Below, piece by piece: positions 32,949 to 39,820 of a stretch of 39,820 nucleotides of DNA (positions are counted from its first letter, which is position 1; every line of letters begins with the position of its first letter). The stretch is taken from assembly GCF_011045025.1 (NCBI RefSeq), contig NZ_JAAKZX010000078.1, forward strand, positions 1-39,820, written 5' to 3'. The position numbers were made by a program, and so were the translations under genes. This stretch comes from Streptomyces ureilyticus (lineage in GTDB: Bacteria; Actinomycetota; Actinomycetes; Streptomycetales; Streptomycetaceae). Under the pieces are notes generated by a model. That model worked only from the letters and a program-made list of their open reading frames with translations, did not search any database and was not told the origin of the DNA.

Positions 32949-34016
32949 ATGGACATGCTGACGATCGGGGCGTTCGCCAAGGCGTGCCGGCTGTCGCCGA
33001 AGGCGCTTCGGCTGTACGACGAGCTGGAGTTGCTGCGGCCGGCGCGGGTGGACCCCGAGAGCGGGTACCGCTACTACGCGCCGGAGCAGTTGGAGCAGGC
33101 GCGTCTGGTGGCGTGGCTGCGGCGGCTCGGGATGCCGTTGGCCCGGATACGCGAGGTCTGCGCGCTCGAACCGGCGTCCGCCGCGGCGGAGATCCGCGCG
33201 TACTGGGCGCGGGTCGAGGCCGAGACGGCGACCCGCCGCGACCTGGCCGCCTTCCTCGTCGACCACCTCTCACAGGTTCCGAGGAAGGACACCACCATGC
33301 TGGAACTGCGTTACGCCGCCCTCTCCGACACCGGACTCGTCCGCCCCGCCAACCAGGACACCGCCTACGCGGGCACCCGCGTCCTGGCCGTCGCGGACGG
33401 CTTCGGCCCGGCGGGCGCCCCCGCGAGTACGGCCGCGGTCGAGGCCCTCAAGTTCCTGGACACCGAGCCGCTTCCGGCGGGCAGCGTCCTCAACCTCCTG
33501 GAAGACGCGGTCCAGGGCGCGACGCAGGCGGTCCAGGACGCGACCCGGAACCCGAAGGAGGACGGCACCACCCTCACCGCCATGCTCTGGACCGGCTCCC
33601 AACTGGCCCTGGTCCACATAGGCGACAGCCGCGCCTACCTCCTGCGGGACGGCTCCCTCTTCCAGATCACCCACGACCACACGATGGTCCAGTCGATGAT
33701 CGACGAGGGCCGCCTCACCCTGGAGGAGGCAGTGGCCCACCCCCAACGCGCGCTCCTGTTGAAGGCGTTGACGGGCGCGGCTCCGGCTCCCACTCCGGAC
33801 GTACGCCTGCACGACGCCTTGCCGGGCGACCGCTACCTCCTCTGCTCCGACGGCCTCTCGTCGGTAGTCCCGGACTCGGAGATCCAGGAAACCCTGACCA
33901 CAATTCCCGCCCCTGAACAGGCAGTTCGCGCCCTGATCATCGCGGCGAACAACTCCGGCGGCCCGGACAACGTGAGTTGCGTGGTGGCCGACGTGGTGAC
34001 GACCGATTCGCCCTGA
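32949..34016 (+). CDS. MerR regulator fused to PP2C Ser/Thr phosphatase
   Basis: 355 residues. Residues 1-110 are a MerR DNA-binding and coiled-coil unit (LTIGAFAKACRLSPKALRLY, then SGYRYYAPEQLEQARLV). Residues 118-355 are a PP2C phosphatase: NQDTAY, AVADGFG, GDSRAYLLRDG, a TxDHTMVQ-like motif, LLCSDGLSSVV and GGPDNVS, with metal Asp residues kept. ATG 32949 follows AGGGAG by 5 bases; ATG 32925 is also in frame. Codon 117 is an ATG (33297) preceded by GAGGAAGGA at 7 bases, so the phosphatase might also be made alone. It could link protein dephosphorylation to transcription; the signal is unknown. Confidence 0.9.
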   Translation: MDMLTIGAFAKACRLSPKALRLYDELELLRPARVDPESGYRYYAPEQLEQARLVAWLRRLGMPLARIREVCALEPASAAAEIRAYWARVEAETATRRDLAAFLVDHLSQVPRKDTTMLELRYAALSDTGLVRPANQDTAYAGTRVLAVADGFGPAGAPASTAAVEALKFLDTEPLPAGSVLNLLEDAVQGATQAVQDATRNPKEDGTTLTAMLWTGSQLALVHIGDSRAYLLRDGSLFQITHDHTMVQSMIDEGRLTLEEAVAHPQRALLLKALTGAAPAPTPDVRLHDALPGDRYLLCSDGLSSVVPDSEIQETLTTIPAPEQAVRALIIAANNSGGPDNVSCVVADVVTTDSP

Positions 34017-34036
34017 GCGCGGGACTGAGCCTGCCG

Positions 34037-34462
34037 TCACGACCGGATCGGCACCCACAGCTCGATCTGGTCGTGCCGACGGTAGAACTCGACCAGGGGC
34101 CGGGTGTCATCGACCGGCAGCATCGCCTCGAGCTCGGCCATCCCGTCGCCGATTCGCTCATAGATCTGGGGAGGGTCGCCGACGAGGCGACCGCGCAGGT
34201 AAGAGCCTCCCGGCAAGGTGCCGAGCTCCAGCCCCAGGCGGTCGGGGTGGTCGTCCTCCTTGACCGGCGTGCAGACGGTATAGGTGTTCTGGCGCTCGTC
34301 GACCTGTGCGTACATCTTGCGTCCGCGCAGCCCGACCAGTTTCTCGAACGACGGCCAGAGCTGCTGTATTTGGGACAGCTCATCGACGGTGGCCTGCTGC
34401 ATGACGGTGACGTCCGGCCGCTCAATGCGGTCGGGCGGGACGGAAAATACCGAGGATGTCAT
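34037..34462 (-). CDS. GyrI-like small-molecule-binding domain protein
   Basis: 141-residue stand-alone GyrI/AraC-effector-type domain: DVTVMQQATVDELSQIQQLW at the start, SFEKLVGLRGRKMYAQVD and LGTLPGGSYLRGRLVG in the middle, ending with IELWVPIR, the typical final strand. Such proteins bind hydrophobic or cationic small molecules and some inhibit gyrase or hydrolyse cyclopropyl ligands. No DNA-binding domain is attached. ATG 34462 was chosen; upstream in-frame sequence is Pro/Arg-rich and not conserved. No Shine-Dalgarno sequence is evident, so translation may be leaderless. It converges on the MerR-PP2C gene with a 20-base gap. Confidence 0.72.
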   Translation of the reverse strand: MTSSVFSVPPDRIERPDVTVMQQATVDELSQIQQLWPSFEKLVGLRGRKMYAQVDERQNTYTVCTPVKEDDHPDRLGLELGTLPGGSYLRGRLVGDPPQIYERIGDGMAELEAMLPVDDTRPLVEFYRRHDQIELWVPIRS

Positions 34463-34762
34463 GGCACCGAATACAAGCACGCGCCACTGACATCGAGGCG
34501 GGCGTGGCGGTGAGGCAGCGGGCGCGGTGGTGGGCCCAGGGGGTGTTGGCCGCAAAGCGTGAGCACTTCTACCCGCGGTGTTCACGCATCGCTCATTTGA
34601 GCATCTGAAGGACAGTTTTCCTGTCAGTGTTCACGTTGGGCGCGACAGGGGTCACCGGGAGCCGGTCGCGGCGCCACAATCGGTGCGCTGACGCTACGTT
34701 CTAACGTGTCCTGCGCGCACGGAAGCCCGTACGCGCAGGACACACCAACAGGTCGAGCCCGC
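34463..34762. other. 300-base intergenic stretch with hairpins
   Basis: No gene seen. It holds short palindromes (GCTCATTTGAGC near 34591, GACAG/CTGTC near 34612) and the long hairpin listed separately. It is more AT-rich than its surroundings and probably contains the promoter of the GyrI-like gene. Confidence 0.4.
34706..34743 (-). terminator. Long hairpin terminator after HATPase-DUF4180 gene
   Basis: GTGTCCTGCGCG and CGCGCAGGACAC are exact arms; beyond one mismatch the inner ACGG/CCGT also pair, leaving the loop AAGC (a 17-bp stem with one mismatch). It lies 19 bases beyond the stop of the minus-strand gene. Confidence 0.75.
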
Positions 34763-35512
34763 CTACCCCTTGAGCCGCTCCCGCAACTCCTCCGCGTCGG
34801 CCAGAAACCACGTCTGCCGCCCGCGGTTGCACTCCCGGACGAAGTCCCGCAGCGCCGAACTGGCCTCCGTATGACGGGAGATGTCACCGAGGACGGCGAT
34901 CCCCATGCCGTACTGGACGAACTTCTGGATGATCCCTCCGGCGACACGAGTGCTCAGCTGGAAGAACGCCTCATCGAACCGCTCGACGGGGATGACGACC
35001 CACTGGGCGCCCTGGTACCCGGCATCGCCGATGAAATCCAGCGCGTCGCGTTCGCTGCGGATGGGTTCGCCCTCTGGGGCGCACATCAGGACGGGCACGT
35101 CATGAATCTTCTGCAGGGTGGTCATGGCGCCCAGGCTACGAGTTAGTCGAGGCAGCCGAGAGAAGGATTCCTCGGACTCCACAGTCGCGACTTTGAAGGA
35201 GGCCCACACGGTCTTCCCCGGCACATGCTCGGTGACGCCGAAGTCATCGGCCAACTCACGGACCAGGAACAGCCCTCGCCCCGTACACCGCTCGTCGTCG
35301 GGTTGCCGGATCATCGACCTGCCGTCACCACCGTCGCGCACCTCCAGTCTGAGCAGGTGGCCGTCCAGGAGCAGTCGAACGCAGAACTCCCGTCCTGGCG
35401 GCACTCCGTGGAGCACGGCATTGGTGGCGAGTTCCGAGACGCACAGCCGTATGTCGTCCTGACACGCCGGATCACCGGCGGCACGCCCGCACTTCTCGCC
35501 GACCTCGGCCAC
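34763..35512 (-). CDS. Anti-sigma-type HATPase fused to DUF4180 domain
   Basis: About 249 residues. The first half is a GHKL/RsbW-like ATPase: CVSELATNAVLHG (N-box), LEVRDGG (G1-like) and GRGLFLVRELADDFGV. The second half, from MTTLQKIHDVPVL (35125), is a DUF4180 domain with FVQYGMGIAVLGDIS. The two domains are normally separate proteins; here the frame is continuous, though the internal ATG at 35125 could start DUF4180 alone. I placed the start at GTG 35512 (GGGGCGG upstream) because codon bias favours a different small gene before it; ATG 35590 in the same frame is the alternative. Such ATPases bind sigma or anti-sigma-antagonist proteins in regulation. Confidence 0.75.
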   Translation of the reverse strand: MAEVGEKCGRAAGDPACQDDIRLCVSELATNAVLHGVPPGREFCVRLLLDGHLLRLEVRDGGDGRSMIRQPDDERCTGRGLFLVRELADDFGVTEHVPGKTVWASFKVATVESEESFSRLPRLTRSLGAMTTLQKIHDVPVLMCAPEGEPIRSERDALDFIGDAGYQGAQWVVIPVERFDEAFFQLSTRVAGGIIQKFVQYGMGIAVLGDISRHTEASSALRDFVRECNRGRQTWFLADAEELRERLKG

Positions 35513-35522
35513 CCGCCCCGGC

Positions 35523-35633
35523 TCAGTGTGGTTCAGGGTCCGGCCGGCGGTCGGCCAGGGCCGCGGTGATGATCCGCTCCTGGCGCTCATGGTGGGAGTG
35601 CTTGCGGGCGAGCAGGGTCTCCGTCGACAGCAT
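35523..35633 (-). CDS. Possible 36-residue small protein
   Basis: Encodes MLSTETLLARKHSHHERQER and a short tail ending DRRPDPEPH. Thirty-three of its 37 codons end in G or C, better than the competing frame. It begins 14 bases after the oxidoreductase stop and its TGA lies 10 bases before the GTG of the HATPase gene, as expected for a small operon gene. No family recognised and no strong ribosome binding site. Confidence 0.4.
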   Translation of the reverse strand: MLSTETLLARKHSHHERQERIITAALADRRPDPEPH

Positions 35634-35647
35634 CAGCCGGTCGAGTG

Positions 35648-36151
35648 CTACCGGCCCGGCCGCTCGGGCTCCATCCGGAAGCAGACGAAGCGGGTCTTGG
35701 CGGCGGCCGTGCGCAGCTCGTCGTCGGTGGGCTGCCGGTCGCCGGGGAGGCCGAGCATCAGCCCCTTGGCGGCCTTGGGCCCTTTGCACCGGCCGAACTC
35801 ACCCAGCAGGGCGGCGACTTCCTCAGGGTCCTCGACGACCGTCGGGACGGCGCCGTGGTCCTGGCCCCGGATGCGCAGCCGGACGGCGGACCCTTGGCGC
35901 ATGCTGGGGATCCAGCCGAGCTGGGAGGACATGGCGAGCACCGTGCCGGGATCCCAGTCGAAGTAGCCGATGGGGACCGTGAATTCGCGACCCGTCCTGT
36001 GCCCCTTGTACGTGAGCAGCATCAGGCGCCCGCTCAGCGGCTTGTGGAAGCGGGAGGCGAGCAGCGGCCGTACGACCTTGTTGGCGGCTCGGAAGATCTT
36101 CACCAAGGGTGGCCTGGCCGTGTTCGCCGCGGGCGTGCCGGAGGTGCTCAC
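35648..36151 (-). CDS. Nitroreductase-family deazaflavin (F420)-dependent oxidoreductase
   Basis: 167-residue split-beta-barrel protein of the DDN type. Characteristic parts: LVKIFRAANKVVRPLLAS, RLMLLTYKGHRTGREFTVPI (strand with the conserved Thr/Gly-Arg before the F420 site) and VRLRIRGQDH. The family uses F420 or flavin for reductions of unsaturated or nitro compounds, often in detoxification. The start overlaps the SDR gene by 4 bases, so both redox proteins are made together. Cytoplasmic or peripheral membrane. Confidence 0.87.
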   Translation of the reverse strand: MSTSGTPAANTARPPLVKIFRAANKVVRPLLASRFHKPLSGRLMLLTYKGHRTGREFTVPIGYFDWDPGTVLAMSSQLGWIPSMRQGSAVRLRIRGQDHGAVPTVVEDPEEVAALLGEFGRCKGPKAAKGLMLGLPGDRQPTDDELRTAAAKTRFVCFRMEPERPGR

Positions 36152-36819
36152 CAGATGCCGCCGGGGACGGTGTGGACGATCTCGGCCTGGTCGCGCTTGG
36201 TGTAGGCGTCCCAGTAGTGCTCGGCGATGGTCTCGGGCTCGGTGCCGGGACCGCTGCCGATGAATACCCCGATGGCCACGTGCGCGGTGTGCACCCCGTG
36301 CTCGGCGAGGTCGATGCCCAGGGCCATGGCGTAGTTGCGCAGGGCCGCCGCCGCGACGCCGATGCTGCCGAACGCGCCGCCCAACGGCCGGACCGAGGAG
36401 GCGCCCGTGGAGAACAGCAGGGTGCCACTGCCGCGTTCGAGCATGGCGGGCAGCACCTGACGGACCGCGGCGACCGCTCCGTACAGGTAGTAGTCGAGCT
36501 GCTTGTGGAGGTCCTGCGCCGTGGCGTCGACGGCGGCGGCGCCGGCGAACGCGGGGTCGGCGGGCGAGTACTCCAGTACGTCGACGGCCCCGAACCGGTC
36601 GGCGACCGCGGCGAGCGCCGACTGCAGCGAGTCGGGACGCGTCACGTCCGCGGCGAAGCCCGCGGCCTCGATGCCCTCCTCGGCGAGCTGCGCGGCGAGC
36701 GCGTCGAGCTTGTCCTGGGTCCGGGAGACCAAGGCGACCTGGAAACCCTCCCTTCCGAAGCGGCGGGCGATGGACAGGCCCAGGCCGGGGCCTGCCCCGA
36801 TGACGGCGATGACGGGCAT
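36148..36819 (-). CDS. Atypical short-chain dehydrogenase (SDR)
   Basis: 223-residue Rossmann protein with the N-terminal NAD(P) motif VIAVIGAGPGLGLSIA (residues 3-18), an Arg after strand 2 (SRTQDKL, suggesting NADPH) and DVT at the end of strand 3. The catalytic YxxxK is absent: the region after STGASS reads GGAFGSIGVAAAALRNY, with no Tyr or Lys in place. It may therefore bind NADPH without classical SDR catalysis, or use other residues. It is the first gene of a leftward pair with the deazaflavin oxidoreductase and is divergent from a TetR regulator. Confidence 0.85.
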   Translation of the reverse strand: MPVIAVIGAGPGLGLSIARRFGREGFQVALVSRTQDKLDALAAQLAEEGIEAAGFAADVTRPDSLQSALAAVADRFGAVDVLEYSPADPAFAGAAAVDATAQDLHKQLDYYLYGAVAAVRQVLPAMLERGSGTLLFSTGASSVRPLGGAFGSIGVAAAALRNYAMALGIDLAEHGVHTAHVAIGVFIGSGPGTEPETIAEHYWDAYTKRDQAEIVHTVPGGIW

Positions 36820-36853
36820 GGGTGGTGCTCCTCTGGTCGGACGGGCTGGATCG

Positions 36854-36942
36854 ATGAGGCGCAGCTCCCGCCCCGACAGCGGTCGGGACTGAAAGTCGAG
36901 GGCTGCCTCATGTTCTTGGATCGTAGCAGAGAATATGAGGCA
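36854..36942. promoter_or_regulatory. Candidate TetR operators between SDR and TetR genes
   Basis: TGCCTCAT (36904-36911) and ATGAGGCA (36935-36942) are exact inverted arms 23 bases apart; a third ATGAGGC lies at 36854-36860. They occupy the 149-base divergent region, where a TetR protein would repress both directions. A TAGGCT hexamer 7 bases before the TetR ATG could be a -10 for a leaderless transcript. Confidence 0.6.
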
Positions 36943-36968
36943 CCCCTCCGGTTGGTAGGCTGAGTGAC

Positions 36969-37661
36969 ATGGCCATCGACCCTCCGTCCGCCTCCGCCGG
37001 GAACCCGGCCCCTGCCCGCCCCCTGCGGCGCGACGCGCAGCGCAATCGCGAGGCCCTGCTCACCGCGGCCCGCTCCTGCTTCGCCGAGCAGGGCATGGAG
37101 GCCCCCCTGGAGCAGGTGGCCAAGCGGGCCGGGGTGGCCATCGGCACGCTGTACCGGCACTTCCCCACCCGGCTGGACCTGGTGCAGGCGACCTTCGCGG
37201 AGAAGCTGGCCGTCTGGCGGGAGGCCGCCGAGAAGGCCGTCACCATGGACGACGCTTGGGCGGGGCTGTGCCACTTCCTGGAGACCATGTGCGAACTCCA
37301 GTCACAGGACCGGGGGTTCAACGACCTGGCCTCCATACGGTTGCCGGAGAGCGCCTGCCTGGCGGGCGCCCAGACCCGCATCCGCGAACTCGGTGTACAC
37401 ATCGTCGAGCGTGCGCAGGAGCAGGGCAGCCTGCGCCCCGACCTCACCCCCGAGGACCTTGCCTTCGTCATCTGGTCGCACAGCCGCGTCACCGAGGCCA
37501 CCCACGCCATCGCCCCGGACGCCTGGCGCCGCCACCTTTACCTTCTGCTCGACGGCTTCCGAACCGACCGCGCCCACCCGCTGCCGGCGCCGCCGCTCAC
37601 CGAGGAGCAGCTGTACCGCGCCATGATCAGCCTCGGCGGAAACGGGGCCTGCGGCGCCTGA
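36969..37661 (+). CDS. TetR/AcrR-family regulator
   Basis: 230-residue repressor. The N-terminal helix-turn-helix is PLEQVAKRAGVAIGTLYRHF (about residues 46-65), preceded by RRDAQRNREALLTAARSCFAEQG. The C-terminal ligand domain carries FNDLASIRLP and a SBP-type TetR_C region. It is divergent from the SDR/oxidoreductase pair and shares inverted repeats with it, so it most likely represses that pair and itself until an inducer, probably a substrate of the enzymes, binds. Confidence 0.9.
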   Translation: MAIDPPSASAGNPAPARPLRRDAQRNREALLTAARSCFAEQGMEAPLEQVAKRAGVAIGTLYRHFPTRLDLVQATFAEKLAVWREAAEKAVTMDDAWAGLCHFLETMCELQSQDRGFNDLASIRLPESACLAGAQTRIRELGVHIVERAQEQGSLRPDLTPEDLAFVIWSHSRVTEATHAIAPDAWRRHLYLLLDGFRTDRAHPLPAPPLTEEQLYRAMISLGGNGACGA

Positions 37662-37662
37662 C

Positions 37663-37960
37663 CGTCGGCACGCGTCGTTGTCTCAAGGCGCCGCGGGAGC
37701 CCCTTCCCGGCGACCAGGCCGAGCCGGTACGCCTCCGTCCCCGCGACTCAGAGTTGCACCATGAGCGGTCCAAGGAGCTGCGCTGCGACCGGATCCCGCC
37801 CCTCAAGAGGATCCCTCTCGACCTCGACGCGGACACTGCGTACGAGGACACCGGGTACGAGTGCCAGTACCTCGAGACGGACTATGGTCCGCCCCGCTGG
37901 GTGAACGAAGCCGTCATCCTCGGCAAGACTGGCGTCATCTTCCGGGAGATCCGGTCCTGA
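37663..37960 (+). pseudogene. Remnant of an unidentified gene
   Basis: Directly after the TetR gene a frame runs to a TGA at 37958-37960 and ends with a well-formed sequence (LDLDADTAYEDTGYECQYLE, then RWVNEAVILGKTGVIFREIRS). It has no ATG or GTG start of its own in this stretch; the open frame simply continues back into TetR in another frame. I read it as the 3' end of a lost gene. The family is not recognised. Confidence 0.4.
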
Positions 37961-38039
37961 ACCGGCGCAGCAGGGCGCGGCACCAGGCGAACCGATCTTG
38001 CCCAGTGGGCCTGGCCGAAGTCGCCGCATAGGACGGCTG

Positions 38040-38552
38040 TCAGCCGAAGTCGTCGGGGACGATGCGGAGTTTTTGGGCGATGCGGGCGAGGGCCTTCTGG
38101 TCGGTCGTGTTGAGCGAGTCGAGGACGATGCGGCGTACGGCGCGCAGGTGTGTGGGCGCTGCCAGGTGCACGATGTCAAAGCCGGCGTCGGTGAGTTCGG
38201 CGAGGGTGTAGCGGCCGTCGGCCGGGTCGGGTGTCCGTACGACCCAGCCGCGCTGTTCACAGCGTTTGACGACGTTGGACAGGCGGGAGAGCGACCCGCT
38301 GGCGAGGAAGGCGAGCTCCCCCATCCGCAGCTTGCGCTGCGGGGCCTCGGAGAGGTGGCTGAGCACGAGGTACTCGAACAGGGTGAGGCCGTGTTCCTGC
38401 CGCAGCGGCGACTCCAACTTAGCGGGCAGCAGCAGGACAAGGGAGATCAGCCCCGTCCACGCCGCCTTCTCCTGCTCGTCGAGCCACCGCAGCTCCTCGT
38501 CGTCCCCGTGTTCGCCCGCGCCGCTCATGGACCCTCCCGTGCTGCTGCTCAT
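38040..38552 (-). CDS. MarR-family transcriptional regulator
   Basis: 170-residue winged-helix regulator: LTLFEYLVLSHLSEAPQRKL, recognition helix region SLSRLSNVVKRCEQRGWV and wing RTPDPADGRYTLAELTDAG, all typical of MarR. Two starts are possible: ATG 38552 (GGGAAG upstream) and ATG 38528 (GGGAGGG upstream), separated by a Ser/Gly-rich octapeptide. Divergent from the RidA gene, which it probably represses together with itself. Confidence 0.9.
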   Translation of the reverse strand: MSSSTGGSMSGAGEHGDDEELRWLDEQEKAAWTGLISLVLLLPAKLESPLRQEHGLTLFEYLVLSHLSEAPQRKLRMGELAFLASGSLSRLSNVVKRCEQRGWVVRTPDPADGRYTLAELTDAGFDIVHLAAPTHLRAVRRIVLDSLNTTDQKALARIAQKLRIVPDDFG

Positions 38553-38595
38553 GGATCTTCCCGCCCTCCGGCGAAGTCCGCCATCACTTCACCCT

Positions 38596-38634
38596 TGAAC
38601 TAATTGCGTGTTAGCCTCACTTTACGCGTGAACT
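38596..38634. promoter_or_regulatory. Repeated TGAACT boxes in MarR/RidA divergent region
   Basis: TGAACT at 38596-38601 and 38629-38634 (33 bases apart, three helical turns) lie in an AT-richer stretch that also contains TTCACCCTTGAA, a short inverted repeat. Possible MarR binding site; no clear promoter hexamers were found. Confidence 0.3.
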
Positions 38635-38684
38635 CATGCAGGAGGAAACGCACCCCTATGACTATGGACAGGAAGAGGAACATC

Positions 38685-39119
38685 ATGAGCACCGTCACCT
38701 TCGGCGTCGTTCCGGGCTACGGCGAGAAGCTGCACGAGGCCCTCGGCTACAGCGGGGCCGTCCGCGTCGGCGACCGGGTCGAGATCTCCGGTCAGGCCGG
38801 GGTGGATGACGACCTGGTCATCCCCGACTCGCTGGAAGACGAGATCATCCAGGCTTTCGACAACGTGGAGCGCACGCTCGCCACGGTCGGCGCGACATGG
38901 AAGGACGTCATCCACGTCAACTCGTACCACAAGGTCGCACCGGGAGATGACGTCATCGGCGATGACGTCAACACGGTCATGGCCGAGCAGTTCCGCCGTC
39001 GCCTCGACGGCCGCGCGCCGATCTGGACCGAGACCGGCGTCACGGTCCTCGGCCTCGCCGCCATGCGCGTGGAGATCCGCGTCACCGCCATCGTCGGCTC
39101 CGGGAGCAGTGTCAGTTGA
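38685..39119 (+). CDS. RidA/YjgF-family protein
   Basis: 144-residue member of the Rid family, which hydrolyses reactive imines or enamines formed by PLP enzymes, or has drifted to other small-molecule roles. Visible core: GYSGAVRVGDRVEISGQAG, VERTLATVGATWKDVIHVNS and the final TVLGLAAMRVEIRVTAIV. The Arg needed for deaminase activity in classical RidA (in the C-terminal xxRVEIxx strand) appears to be kept as R before VEI. ATG 38685 has AGAGGA upstream; an ATG at 38658 with AGGAGG 13 bases upstream is in frame and would add nine residues. Tail-to-tail overlap of 8 bases with the next gene. Confidence 0.85.
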   Translation: MSTVTFGVVPGYGEKLHEALGYSGAVRVGDRVEISGQAGVDDDLVIPDSLEDEIIQAFDNVERTLATVGATWKDVIHVNSYHKVAPGDDVIGDDVNTVMAEQFRRRLDGRAPIWTETGVTVLGLAAMRVEIRVTAIVGSGSSVS

Positions 39120-39820
39120 CCGTGGGCAGGCGGCGCGGTTCGATGCGTTCCTCGGTGGCCGAGTCGCCGTCGCGGGTGACGATGTACGCGCCTTTGCCGG
39201 GCAACTCCGTTACGGCTTCGGTCAGTTCGGTGCCGCGGTAGACCAGGCCCACTCCGTCGTCGGTGCAGTGGGTCGTGGGGAGGGTGCCGTCCGCGACGAG
39301 GCGGTGTACCAGGGGGCGGCGGCCGGAGTCGGTGTCGTAGTGGACGCCGTTGCCGTACGGGAGGAAGCCCAACGCGTTGGTGAGCGGGCGGAGTTCGGGG
39401 CCGAAGGAGTCCGTGGTGCCGCCCTGGAACCAGCAGATCGAGCCCGCGCTGACGCCGCTGAGGACGACGCCCGAGCGCCAGGCCCGGTGGAGGATGTCGT
39501 CCAGGCCGTGCACTCGCCATACCGCGAGGAGGTTCGCCACCGAGCCGCCCATGACCCAGACGACGTCCTGGTCGAGGACGGTGGCCTCCACGTCGTCGTG
39601 GTTGGGCATCGGGAAGAGCTGGAGTGGCGTGAGGTCGAAACCCGCCACGCGTGCGGCCTCGGACATGCGGGCCGTGAAGTGCTCGGCGTCGCCTATCGCC
39701 GTGCCCACGTACAGGACGCGGGGGCGGCGGCCGTGAACGCCGGAGAGTTCGACCGCGTGGTGTACCAGGGCGTCGAACGTCACCATGGTCCGGCCGCCGC
39801 CGGCTCGGTGGCCGCCGGAG
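39112..39820 (-). CDS. Peptidase E-like (S51) protein, 5' end outside window
   Basis: Class-I glutamine-amidotransferase-like fold of family S51 (alpha-aspartyl dipeptidase/cyanophycinase type). The nucleophile elbow is LSGVSAGSICWF; WVMGGSVANLLAVW is the preceding family motif. The ATG at 39786 is not the true start: the frame continues to the window end with SGGHRAGGG, the usual Ser-Gly-Gly opening of peptidase E proteins, so perhaps ten or so residues are missing. The enzyme would cleave short N-terminal Asp/Glu-type peptides in the cytoplasm. Convergent with the RidA gene. Confidence 0.88.
   Translation of the reverse strand, partial: SGGHRAGGGRTMVTFDALVHHAVELSGVHGRRPRVLYVGTAIGDAEHFTARMSEAARVAGFDLTPLQLFPMPNHDDVEATVLDQDVVWVMGGSVANLLAVWRVHGLDDILHRAWRSGVVLSGVSAGSICWFQGGTTDSFGPELRPLTNALGFLPYGNGVHYDTDSGRRPLVHRLVADGTLPTTHCTDDGVGLVYRGTELTEAVTELPGKGAYIVTRDGDSATEERIEPRRLPTVN

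Noticed and set aside
35050..35130. Leaderless promoter before an independent DUF4180 gene (TAGCCT 7 bases before ATG 35125)
   Set aside because: No convincing -35 at the right distance and the upstream frame reads through without a stop, so a fusion is the simpler view.
38595..38624. TTGAAC with an 18-base spacer as the RidA promoter
   Set aside because: The matching -10 (ACTTTA) is too far from consensus to support the call.

Overview
The window looks like a chromosomal stretch of a Streptomyces-type actinomycete. Base composition is very GC-rich with strongly GC-biased third codon positions. Genes are packed with 4-base ATGA stop/start overlaps, the sugar ABC transporter has no ATPase of its own, and TTA codons are almost absent (I found two). 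Families such as PucR, DUF3068, deazaflavin-dependent nitroreductases and HATPase anti-sigma-like proteins are typical of this group. I see no tRNA, rRNA, CRISPR array or replication origin.

Left part (1-8100): the 3' part of a kinase/M23-like/class III aminotransferase fusion, followed by an AstE/AspA-type deacylase (probable amino-acid or osmolyte catabolism); a SAM methyltransferase; an MFS exporter; a VOC-family gene cut off by the decayed 3' end of an IS200/IS605-type tnpB; and an alpha/beta hydrolase.

Sugar locus (8131-14721, all minus strand): IclR regulator and SMP-30 lactonase (overlapping), then a strong sigma-70-like promoter with three AAGCGCTT operators, then solute-binding protein, two permeases, a strong hairpin and a GH51 alpha-L-arabinofuranosidase. 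Together they read as an arabinoside uptake and breakdown unit. The binding-protein gene carries a TTA (bldA) codon in its signal peptide.

Cell-envelope locus (15024-29759): a PucR regulator with a 50-residue membrane protein (minus) diverges from a DUF3068 protein, which is followed by a tight plus-strand operon: GT4 glycosyltransferase, methyltransferase, a 1536-residue AftD-like (DUF3367) arabinofuranosyltransferase, a condensation/acyltransferase-like protein, another methyltransferase, a DMT/EamA transporter with a 200-residue Pro-Glu-Ser tail, a Trm112-like protein, an FkbM methyltransferase with a TTA codon, and an unknown protein. I infer that it builds, decorates and moves a lipid-linked or surface glycan. 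It is the best candidate here for an undescribed system.

Right part (29728-39820): an ATP-grasp ligase (minus); an orphan 657-residue TnpB/Cas12-like RuvC nuclease with intact catalytic residues and no transposase partner; a MerR-PP2C fusion; a GyrI-like protein; a HATPase-DUF4180 fusion; a deazaflavin oxidoreductase/atypical SDR pair divergent from a TetR regulator with shared inverted repeats; a gene remnant; a MarR/RidA divergent pair; and a peptidase E-like gene that runs off the window end.
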